Notes under the pieces: model-generated
Told to the model about the DNA's origin: nothing
The model's database searches: none
The model's input: only the letters and a program-made list of their open reading frames with translations
Part shown: one piece after another, positions 54,946-64,000 of the stretch
How the letters are laid out: the number at the start of each line of letters is the position of its first letter
Position numbering within the stretch: the first letter of the stretch is position 1
Program-made: the position numbers and the translations under genes
Source of the DNA: Gnetum montanum
Lineage: Eukaryota > Streptophyta > Gnetopsida > Gnetales > Gnetaceae
Assembly: GCA_015680685.1 (NCBI GenBank)
Contig: MNCI01027502.1
Location: forward strand, 220,705-284,704
DNA length: 64,000 nt
Direction: 5' to 3'

Positions 54946-56120
54946 CTTCAAACGTAGTACAACTTGAGATACGAGTGATTCATTGAGTTGGCGACCTCGT
55001 TGTCATCCATGTCTATCAGCTTGAAGGCTCCATTCCCGAAGGCTTTAGTGACCACGTAAGGACCTTCCCAGTTGGCTAAGAATTTGCTTACATGCTTGCG
55101 GATGACCTTGAGGATAAGGTCTTCCTTCTGCATTGGCCGTCGATGCGGGTCTGTATGGTGCTTCTACTACTGTTTGCTCTAGTAATGCTCGATGCGTCTT
55201 AGTGTTTGCATGTGCTCCTCCTCCATTGAGTTGAGGTCAATGGTTTACGACTCATTGTTCTAGGCTTTGCTCACAACGTAGGATAGGATCATCCAGAGTG
55301 ATGGTACCTGCAACTCAAGAGGAAATATAGCTTGAGATCCATAAACAAGACTATAAGGGGTCTTACTTGTTGCAGTTCTGCACATCGTTCTGTAAGCCCA
55401 GAGGATGTAGAGGATTTGCTTGTGCCACCACCTCTTGTTGTTGGTAAGCATCTGCTTCAGCAAGTTAATGATGGACTTATTTGTAGCCTTCGCCTACCCA
55501 TTCTCCTGTGGATAATAAGAGGAAGAAAATGATTGTTTAATGCCTAGACTGCTACAGAAGGTTTGGGTTTCCGTACTGTTGAAATGTAGCCCATTGTTGG
55601 TTACAATAGTCATTGGAAGTCCAAACCTTATTACGATGATGTCGAGGATGAAATGGTAGATTTTCTGAGATGTCGGCTTCCACCCATTTAGTAAAATACT
55701 TAGTGGCGGTGATAATGAAGCTGTGCCCTGTAGAGGACTTAGGTGTGATAAGCCTTATGAGGTCTAATCCCCATCATTGGAAGGGCCACATGATTTGCGA
55801 TGGGTGTAGGTCTATAGGCGAGACGTGTATGAGATTTGCATATCTTTGGCGTGTGTCGCACATCTTGACTTTCGATAGGTAGTCACGCTCCATGTAAGGC
55901 CAATAGTACCCTAGGTGTCTAATCTTGGCAGCCATAGCCTTGGGTGCTATATGTCCACTGCAAAGCCCCTCATGAACTTCGTTAACTACCTTCTGCACCT
56001 GCTCACCACCCATACATGCCAACAATATCCCCTCGTAGGAACATCGGCACATGGCATCATTTTCCATGAGCACGTATTTCCAAGCATGCTTAGGAATTTC
56101 ATCTCTCTGGGCAGATGTCA
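54946..56120 (-). pseudogene. Tat copy 2 integrase (broken)
   Basis: On the minus strand: HEGLCSGHIAPKAMAAKI and CDTRQRYANLIH (one zinc ligand C is now R), TGA before WGLDLI at 55774, KYFTKWVEA, then frame changes. WAYRTMCRTATSKTPYSLVYGSQAIFPLE lies near 55410-55330 and GPYVVTKAFGNGAFKLIDMD near 55070. The first stop is the same as in copy 1. Confidence 0.8.
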
Positions 56121-56665
56121 ATCCACCTGGGGGCTCACCATGCTGTAGGTAAGTTTTAATTTTGACATAACACTCTGGGGTATCCGTAGCATTGACAGAG
56201 GCCACATGTTCCACCTGAGTGATTGGCTCTACGCACTTTATAATCAAGGTTGGTAGGTTTGCCAAGGAATGTGACGGAATGTTTAACACAAGGGTAGCTA
56301 AGGCTTCTAGCATGTTGTTCTCATTGCGTGGCATGTGTTGCACATCTGTGGTTGCAAATTGCTTAAGTAGGGTTTTCGCTAGGTCACAGTAGGGTTGTAG
56401 GTGCGTAGCCTTGCGGGCATAGACCTCAGTGATTTGATTTACAACTAGTTGTGAATCTCCTTGGATTTCTAGGTGTTGTATGTGCAGTGCTCAGGCAATT
56501 AAGAGGCCTCTAAGTAGCCCCTCGTATTTTGCCACGTTGTTGGTGCAAGGGAATGCAAATCGATAAGCGGATGAATGCATTTCCCCAGAAGGGAATGTGA
56601 TTATCGCAGTGGTGCTACCTCCTCACATGGTTGAGGCACCATCGAAATGTAAGGTTGCTTCGAAA
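56121..56665 (-). pseudogene. Tat copy 2 second RNase H (broken)
   Basis: On the minus strand: HFDGASTM near 56650, NNVAKYEGLLRGLL, IQGDSQLVVNQITEVYA and HMPRNENNMLEALATLVL near 56330-56290. The same archaeal-type domain as copy 1, with the acidic residues of the pattern kept. The C-terminal part is fused in an open 189-codon stretch (56343-55774) to the integrase start. Confidence 0.82.
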
Positions 56666-57160
56666 TGTGAGGGGACAATGTTAACATTGCTAACATATTC
56701 GTCTGGGAATTCAAGGTCTATGGTTGCCTGGTTGTCGACTGGTGAGGCCATGAGTTAGGTTGGTATGGCTTGACCCTTTGTCGATGATTGACTTACATAG
56801 CGTAAATCGAACTCCATGGTTATTGCCTTCCATCAAGCTACCCTGCTACTTTCGTATAAGTTGTTAGTGATAGCCTAGAGTATATTGCTTTTGCAAATGA
56901 TGTTGGTTGTACTATGGAACAGGTAATGCTGCCACTTTTTTAGTGCGAACACTAAGGCTAGGAAATTCCTCTCCACTTCGTTATATTTTGCCTCATGCGC
57001 TATTAGCGCATGGCTCAGGTAATACACTGGTATCTCAGAACCGTCGTCTCACTTCTAACATAGCAGTGCCGCGATAGATGTGTTAGAGATGGCAAGGTAG
57101 ATAAAGAAGTGTTTATCCCTTTGTGGTGGATGCATAGTTGGGTGGTGTGAGAGTTTCTTC
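56666..57160 (-). pseudogene. Tat copy 2 classical RNase H (broken)
   Basis: On the minus strand: FFIYLAISNTSIAALLC near 57110, then decayed text with stops at 56877-56875, 56835-56833 and 56757-56755, each at the same codon as in copy 1. Confidence 0.7.
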
Positions 57161-58413
57161 TTCAGGTCATCAAAGGCTTGTTGACACTGGGTTGTCCATT
57201 CGAAGCTAAGCCCTTTCTTTTGAAGATGTTGCATGGGATGTAAATTTTCGGTCAACCTTGCTATAAACCTTCAAATGAATTACACTCTACCTTGCAAACC
57301 ACGTAACTCCTTAAGGTTTGTGGGAGGCGCTAGGTTGGCGATGGCCCTGACTTTGTTAGGGTCCACCCATATTCCGGCCTCCGATACTACGAACCCTAAC
57401 ATGCATCTAGTTTTCACCCCGAAGATGCACTTCTTAGGATTGAGGCGTAAGTTGTGCATTTAGCAGCATTTGAGGAATACCCCTAGATCACGTGGGTGAT
57501 CAACTGCCTCCTTGGACTTGACTTTTATATCATCCACGTAGTTGTTTAATGTTTCTAGGATGTAGTCACTGAAAATGTAAGTCATGGCTCGCTGGTAGGT
57601 TGCTCCAGTATTCTTGAGCCCAAAGGGCATCATGGTATAATAGAAGGTCCCCCATGGGGTCATGAAGGTTGTTGATAGTTGGTGCTCTGGGTTAATGCAG
57701 ATTTGGTTGTATCTGGAGAAACCATCCATGAAGGATAGCAGAGCATGGCTAGCCATGGTGTCGATGAGCTAATCAATGCTTGGAAGTGGAAAGTTGTCCT
57801 TGATCGTTGCCTTGTTCAAGTCCTGGAAGTTTATATAGATCTGTATTCCTCCTATTCTCTTTGAAACCACAACAACATTGGACACCCACTCTGAGTAGTC
57901 AACCACGTGGATGAAGCCTGCTTGGTATAGCTTGGTGATTTTATCCCTCACGGCTAGTGCGATTTTTGGCTTAACTTTGTGAGCCTTCTTATTGACTGCC
58001 TCTATGTGTGCATCTAGGACGATGTTATGCTGAATCATCCGTGGGTCTAGACCTGGCATGTCACTATACGACCATGTGAAGACATTGATGTTGTCTTGCA
58101 GAATCTTAGCTATGCTTTCGTGTGTTTGCATGTCTAGGAGGGAGCTGAGTCTTAGCATTTTCACCTCCCCTTTTGATGTGGTCACAGGCGTTTCGATGAT
58201 AGTGTCCTCGGTTACATCCCCAGCCTCTAAGTCTAGGGCTTGGGTCAGATGCTTGGGCCAGTCTAGGGATGCTTCTAAGGCTTCTATAGTGCTTGTTGTG
58301 GTCGACCCCTAGTCGATCATGTCAAGGTTCAACTATCTCGCAAGCTTGCCCTGTGGCCCTACTAATGCTAAAGGCGTGGAAAGGTCACGATGGATTCCCA
58401 TCTCTTGCTTGAC
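57161..58413 (-). pseudogene. Tat copy 2 reverse transcriptase (exon 2 start; broken)
   Basis: From the acceptor at 58413 the frame runs VKQEMGIHRDLSTPLAL to the RT with exactly 76 codons to the Met at 58185 and only two stops, so the predicted exon 2 phase fits. Motifs: ILQDNINVFTWSYSDMPG, WVSNVVVVSKRIGG, FPLPSID then TAG (57771-57769, as in copy 1), FMDGFSRYNQICINP, MPFGLKNTGATYQRAM and NYVDDIKVKSK near 57540. The 13 bp missing in copy 1 are present here. Confidence 0.85.
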
Positions 58414-59171
58414 CTGTCATCATAAGATGAAAGCCTAGTTAAGAGGCATTTGTCAGCAAAGATTATGTGTAATGAAAGTTTGCAAAGCAATGATGAGAGG
58501 TAACTTGCAAAGTGTGAGGATGTAAAGATTGCAAGTTTGCCAGTTTAGGGTCATGACGGACTGCCAAGGCATAAGAGCATAGAACTACTAAAGGTGTAAA
58601 ACTGCTGATGTAAAGTGTGAGGTTGTGTTACTATTGATATGAAAATTCCAAACTGCTAGTTTAGTGTTATTTCGGACTGCTAAATTGTAACATGCAAAAT
58701 CTTAATATGCAAAATAATAGTATGAGAAACGGAAAACTGTGCGTATGAGAAATAACAATTCGCCAATGTGAAAATACGAGCTGCAGACATGAAAACATGA
58801 AACTTCTAGAAATTGTGCTATGCTAATGTGGAAGAATATGCGAAAACTGCCAATGTAAGTATGTGGTGTTGTTAGTTTAACATCATCGTGGACTGCGAAG
58901 GTAACAGGTTGAAACTACTAGTTTAGATTCTTTCTAGACTGGTTGTATTGGGATTTTCCAGGATTACTAGTTTAAGGTATTATCTGACCTTTAATAAGAA
59001 ACAAATATATTTTTTTGTTTTTGGGAGAGCAAATAGTTGGCTTGAAGCATGTCAAGGATTTAATGCTAATAGTGCTACGATGTCGTGGCAAGCATGCTAC
59101 GCTGTATGGTGCGCTCCACATTAATCAGAGAGAGAGAGAGAGACAAGTTTCCTCATCTTGTCATTACGGCC

Positions 59172-59178
59172 ATAAATA
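59172..59178 (+). promoter_or_regulatory. TATA-like box of the antisense gene, copy 2
   Basis: ATAAATA in 'ggccataaatagggg' after a GAGAGAGAGAGAGA run (59128-59143) and about 150 bp before the ATG at 59330. Kept in copy 1. Confidence 0.45.
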
Positions 59179-59980
59179 GGGGTTAAACCCTAACAATTGG
59201 TCCATTTTCACTGTAAGAGCACAGAGCCCTCATCGGAGCATAAGGCGATTTTGGAGTGTGAAGGAATTATGTTAATTGACTAGTAAGGTGAGTTTTTACA
59301 GCAAAAGGTGTGAATCTGCAAGTAGGACAATGGCTCCTAAGACTCATCTGGAGCTTGCAAATGTTGAGGAGATGAAGAAGACCCTGGGGCACTCATCGCA
59401 AGCATGCGTCGTAGCGTGGACTAGCACACCATTGACCCAGAAGGTTACTATGTTTCCCTCGCTTTTTTTTGTTTTGCACTTTCTGTTGTTCTCTGCTCTT
59501 GTTTTGTGTCCTATTTGTTTTGCATCCAATCTTGGCTACCTGTGTTTTTTGTGGGCGCATCATTTTAGCCTTTGCATTGCCACTATTACCATTTCGGTCA
59601 TGGAGGATGCATAAATGTTATGTTATGGTTGCATGCAAGGCCATTGAAACCACCACCACCACGGTCATTATAACTACGGGGGCTAGGACAGTTTAAGTTG
59701 CTTGACCCTTGGCATGCTGTAACATAAAACCCTTGGGAGGGCTAGGCCATGTGTGATGTGGCAACGCGACACGTGTTTTATCAAGGCATGTTGTCAATTA
59801 TTTCATTGCTATGCTAGGCTTATTTGCATGTTCTTGCTATGCTAGGTTTTCATGCCCTTGCTATACTATGTGCGGGTAGAGGGTTATGCCACGCTACATA
59901 CATGGACTGCTAGACATTGCTAAATTGTGCGTGTATTACCTTTAAGTATGATGCTAAGGTTCATCGATTGTGTTTTGCAG

Positions 59981-60821
59981 GGTGGGGTTGAGGCCTAAGT
60001 TGATTGTTTTGGAAATTAGAGGGGTCTTGTGCCATGTGAGCAGACCTGTGGCAAACACCCCTCTTCCCCAGATACATATGGGAGAACGAGCGATCTGGTT
60101 TAGAGCAGGGGCATGTGACTGCTTGCAATACCTTCTCGACCACTTTAGTGTGATCGTTTGGTCTTCCCTAGAGGAGGAGGAGGCATCTGGCATAATAGAA
60201 GCCACGTTGCCTAGGGCAAGTTGAGGCATTCTGAGGTTTTTCATCGACGAGGCAATCATGAGCAGGTGGGGAGAGGGATCTAGTCAGTGCTCAATAGGGT
60301 TAAGGCGTTTATCCTGGATCAGGGACATGTCTGAATACAACTAGTACCACCAGTACAACACATTATTCCTCACACGTTACATGGCAACATGCTTTCAGAA
60401 CCCACAGGGGACTGTCTATTATGTTGGCGGGTAAGTTTTGCAGCCTTGCCCCGCTGTGTTGTGCAACGTTGGCCATATTGGCCAAATGTTGACAGTGTAT
60501 GTTTGTCACCAGGTTCTTCATCAATGATGAAGGGGTTCATGACTAGCTAGGTCTGCTGGATACAACACAGCTAGCCCCGTGGGAGTTCTCTTCTACTAAG
60601 AACCTATGGGTGAGTGTGATCGGTCAGTGTGGGGTAGAATACCACACTTACCTTAGCATGTTTTATGTTCCCTATAATCAGTGTAAGGAGAAGGGTTGGC
60701 TAGATAACGAGTGAACAGAACCCTTCAAGCAAGTCATGGTTGAAGAAGCTATAATTGAACTCTCATTGTTCCCTTCACCATATAGGCTCGATGGGTCAAA
60801 CAATAAGTGTCACATGCTCAG
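59981..60821 (+). pseudogene. FCP1/NIF-like HAD phosphatase region in the antisense gene
   Basis: Exon 2 frame: KLIVLEIRGVLCHVSRP, then WFRAGACDCLQYLLDHFSVI and VWSS, which matches the start of FCP1/NLI-interacting-factor domains (K-L-hydrophobic, LD..G.L, W.R.G...FL..L...F.V.VWSS). Later LRFFIDEA, NTLF, NPQGTVYYV and, across the in-phase intron, FFINDEGVHD follow the order of the same domain's C-terminal half. The catalytic D-x-D is read as E-x-R, so it would not be active. The family call is pattern memory only. The region is absent from copy 1. Confidence 0.42.
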
Positions 60822-60886
60822 GTGTTTTTGCAATTCTTGTATTTTCTGCATCATTATGCTAAGCGTGTTTTGTGAAAATTGTTGAG

Positions 60887-61637
60887 GGGCGAAGAAGCCC
60901 TAGGAGGTGACGGTGGTAACTGCCGAGACATAAGGGGCAAACATCTACTTCAAATACGACAAAGTAGCGATGAGCTAGAATTGGCTAGATGAGGGGGCTT
61001 TGGACTCCTTGTTCAAGAACGTCTGAAAGGTGGGGCTTCTAGATCTGTTCATGGCCCCAAATCCAAGCATTCTTGTTGCTGAGATGCTTTCCTTGATCAA
61101 TTCCTTCTCTGAGAGAGCGAGTTATTTCCACATGCACGTACAAGGTATGCGGGTGATCATTGAAATCAATGACTAGCTGTTTACGGACTTATTCGGTGTT
61201 CCTATCGATGATGTCCCCATAGGGTTGAAGTGCAAGTAGGAGTGGACCCTTCAGAAGAAGAATATCCAGGGGTGGTTGGGGCTCATTAAGGAGTGAAAAG
61301 GATTCCCCATGGATCAGCTTAAGGATGGCCTTGCCATGGAGATTTACCTAGTCTTCCATGCCCATGCATTCCCCCAACTGCTTACCCAAGGGAAGGTCCT
61401 GGGGCTCGAGAAGGCCTAGATAATGTAGGAGGCTATGGAAGAAGGGGCCTGTTACAATTGGGCTAGCTTCCTATGTAAGGGCTTGCAGGCTGAGATTTTG
61501 GGACTCCGTGAAAAATGGAGTCCCACTCCAACATACAGTATGCCTTTTACATAGGCTGTTTGAAGCGCTTTGAGGATTTCCTAGTGGTTCAAGAGAATGG
61601 AGTCTGGGCCATGCAAGATCGTAACCAGATTTTCGAG
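60887..61637 (+). pseudogene. Plant transposon-protein-like region in the antisense gene
   Basis: The frame with VTVVTAET, FKYDKVAMS, NPSILVAEMLSLINSFSERA, HMHVQGMRVIIEIND and LFTDLFGVPIDDVPIG resembles the 'V.EFY.N......V.G..V......IN..LGLP' pattern of the plant transposon-protein domain (Transposase_32 type) seen in E1. YLVFHAHAFPQLLTQGKVLGLEKA follows. Nearly all internal stops fall where W would fit. Absent from copy 1. Confidence 0.45.
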
Positions 61638-63758
61638 CCATGGATTTGACAGATCCTCCAGACCACACGAGCCTAAGATCGTCTAGAAATAATCAGGGAG
61701 TCATTGTCTGTAACGACCAAGGATCGAGTGGCTCGTAGTGTTCATGGCCAGGACAGTGTAGGAGAGACACCTCCCACTATAGCTGGTAGCATGACGTGGG
61801 GGGAACGTCTCATAGCTGAGACCATACCCAAGGAGTTGCGAAGGAAGAGGCCTTTCCCAGCCAGGAAAACCCTTCATGTGGAGGAAGAGGAGGGGCGAAG
61901 ATTGCGGCTTAAGCTATAGAGGACGTAACCCCCCATTGGTAAACACTTTTGTGTAGTGTTTACTTTGCTATTGTTTGCTACACTATATTGCACTAGGCTG
62001 TGTAGCATAGCGTAGCATCTGCTTTGAGCTAATTTTTTTTGTACTGATGCAATCATGCTTCTTTGCTATCAAAGAAAGAAGAAGAAGAAGAAGAAGGGGA
62101 TGAAGAAGTGTTGACCCTTAAGACGAGGGTGACGAATGAAGATACGGAGGCCCCAATCTTAGAGGAAAGGGCCCCGGTCAGAAATAAGGGAGCACTTGTT
62201 TCTAGGGCGGGGGCTCTTGTCATTAGGGAACCTCCTCCTATCAATGAAGAGGCACCTCCCTTGAATAAAAAAGATGCTGGTATCCTTAAAGAAAAGGCAC
62301 CAGCGCATGAGGAAAGGGCTTGTATGGACTTGGCAGGGCCTTCCACCAAGGCTACCGCCATCGTCTTGCGTCGGTAAGAAGAAAGGCCGTAGCCAAACGC
62401 TAGTGAGTTTGGTAATACATCTACCTTATCATGGTCCATTTTGGCCATTGCTGATATGCTTAGTCATGTAAAAGGTGCTACTTCTTATGTCGCAGGACCC
62501 TCTCTGATCCGTGCGGAATGATGGGCTGATATCCTTAACAAGTTTGCATTCATGCAGGGACTTGTCGACGACATGATCAAATGCCTTCAGTAGGAAGATC
62601 CTAATGTGGGTAAGTAGTGGTATTAAGTGCTCTTATGTTGTTACGCTAAAAAATTTTAAGTTCATTGATTTTGCTATGTTAACATGATTTCTATGCTCTT
62701 TGTGTCGAGGCAGCCTCTCGGCTCAAATAAGACCCGACACGACCTATGAAAGTTGGCGTCATGCCTACATTCTCACTTGACGTGACTAAGGTGTCTCGTC
62801 ACATGTTTGATGAGGCTTACAAGTGCATCTTACACTCGGCACATGCCCTGTGGGAGTATAAGCGCATCAACAAGGACCTGTGGAAATGGGTCCAAAGGGC
62901 TGAGCAAAGAGAGGTTGACCTGGTCGCTGAGGTGAAGGATCTCAGGTCAAGGAAGAAGTTCCTTGTAAACTGTAACCTTGATACTGAGGATTGGTGCAAG
63001 GCTGTAGATGACTACACTAGGTTTTGGACTATCATTTATCAAAACGTTGAATCCACACGTGAGATAGTTGAATAGCAAATGTAGATGGACTTGCTAACCC
63101 AGAAGTGTTAAGACATGAAAGATATCAGCGCCAAGGTTTTCAAATGGGGGAAGACCCAGAGAGAGCAAAAACATATGTACAAGATGGAGAATGAGACCCA
63201 TCAAAAATTGTACCAAGGCACTACTATGAAGGCATTCACGTGTGAAGCATTTGTGAATTCCATTGACGCTTCTAAGGCCTAGGATAAGTTCAAAGAGTAG
63301 GTGAAGGTTACGGAATCTCCTGACTTGAAGATGAACCTTCCTATAGGAGAGACTACAATCGCCTTCCTTTCCTTGGGATTTCTAGAACAGATGACCATGG
63401 AAAGGGAGAGAGCCACTACTGTGAATGCTGAACCTAGCAATAGGCATTGGATGGACATCACAATAGAGGAGGTCTGGCATTGCCTTAGGCACGGTCTAGA
63501 CATGATACCTTTTGAGATCGACATAGGCCCTTCTCAAGTTAGTTTCTTTACTATGTAGATGCTCATGCTATGTTGTAGTTTGCATTTGTTGCCCTAACTG
63601 ACTACTTCATTCTTGCGATGCAGGCTCCAAATGAGGGTGAAAGGCCCATAGATGGAGGGAATGATGAACCGTCAAAAGGCAACACAAGGGAGGACAATGC
63701 ACAAGCAAATGAAGTGGAGGTGAGCAGTGAAGGCGATGCAAGCAGAGACAACCCATGA

Positions 63759-64000
63759 CAACAGGCGAAGGTTTTGCATAAAATGAAAGAACTTTAGAAA
63801 AGAAATTGATTTGCGTTAACTTGTGTATCATATAAAGTTTTCATGCTCTCATATGCTAGTTTTAGGCTATTTTTGGGCTGTTTCTTAACATGCCAAGCGG
63901 ATTATATGTTAACAAAGTGAAAAGAAACAATGCTAGTTTTAGGCCATTTCAAGACATTGCCAAAAGAGATAGTACATTAACAAAGTAGAAAAAAGTGATG
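63759..64000. repeat. Start of the tandem repeats downstream of the antisense gene, copy 2
   Basis: 63855 on: 'atgctagttttaggc.atttt' units as at 47170 in copy 1, cut by the window end. Confidence 0.6.

Larger units (their letters stand above)
59330..63758 (+). pseudogene. Antisense multi-exon gene in Tat copy 2
   Basis: ATG 59330 lies in ACAATGGCT, a good plant start context. Exon 1 is 59330-59443 (MAPKTHLELANVEEMKKTLG), with donor GTTACT. Exon 2 is 59981-60430 after TTTTGCAG. A GTAAGT...CACCAG intron joins it in phase to exon 3, 60513-60821. A transposon-like exon covers 60887 to about 61560. An acidic repeat exon (62075-62609), with donor GTAAGT, joins in phase to 62714-63537 (coiled coil, KWVQRAEQREVDLVAEVKDLRS). 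The last exon is 63625-63758, ending in TGA. The phase between exons 1 and 2 does not fit in my reading. About ten W codons of the middle part read TAG or TGA. Product unknown. Confidence 0.65.
52087..64000 (-). mobile_element. Tat/Ogre-like element, copy 2 (5' part beyond the window)
   Basis: Same order as copy 1 on the minus strand: intron-like segment, RT, RNase H, second RNase H, integrase, 3' repeats, LTR. The protease, gag, leader and 5' LTR must lie right of 64000. Its antisense gene keeps a 1.6 kb middle part that copy 1 lost. Confidence 0.85.
58414..64000 (-). other. Intron-like segment, Tat copy 2 (runs off the window)
   Basis: The same acceptor context, GATGACAG|GTCAAG, as copy 1. 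The donor side is outside. It is at least 5.6 kb, longer than copy 1 because 60057-61637 is kept and because the downstream repeat array continues. Confidence 0.55.

Overview
The window is plant nuclear DNA made almost entirely of old, decayed, nested retrotransposons. I find no intact host gene, tRNA, rRNA or CRISPR array. The evidence for a plant is an Athila-like and a Tat/Ogre-like Ty3/Gypsy lineage, a Ty1/Copia element, an L1-type LINE with a plant ORF1 (zinc knuckle), and primer-binding sites matching plant tRNA-Asp. Very deep nesting and slow decay (mostly C-to-T type changes) suggest a large repeat-rich genome such as a gymnosperm, but the species cannot be fixed from this sequence.

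Layout, left to right. 1-3314: 3' part of Athila-like element E1 (+), with an extra ORF and a 3' LTR. 3315-4850: 5' end of element E2 (-), into which E1 inserted. 4851-11939: Athila-like E3 (+), from late gag through pol to its 3' LTR, into which E2 inserted. 11940-12380: tail of a LINE. 12381-14444 and 24418-25790: one L1-type LINE, split by E4. 14445-24417: complete Athila-like element E4 with two LTRs, PBS, gag, protease, RT, RNase H and integrase. 25792-30500: Ty1/Copia element (-). 30501-32750: 3' end of Athila-like E6 (-). 32751-33888: 5' LTR of E7 (+). 33889-36933: 5' LTR and gag of E8 (+). 36934-64000: two Tat/Ogre-like elements (-) head to tail, sharing the LTR at 52087-53660.

The right-hand half is a Russian doll: LINE, then Copia, then E6, then E7, then E8, then the Tat array, each inserted in the previous one. 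The left end is a second nest (LINE tail, E3, E2, E1).

The most unusual structure is in the Tat array. Between protease and reverse transcriptase each copy carries a segment of more than 4 kb. Its removal at a repeated 11-bp boundary joins the pol reading frame exactly, as an Ogre-type intron would. The segment holds a multi-exon gene on the opposite (+) strand with its own TATA-like box, a good start context and splice sites kept in both copies. In copy 2 that gene includes a region resembling an FCP1/NIF-type HAD phosphatase domain, then a plant transposon-protein-like domain, an acidic repeat exon and a coiled coil. Copy 1 has lost the HAD and transposon-like part. All coding regions are broken by stops and frameshifts, so none of these elements looks autonomous now.
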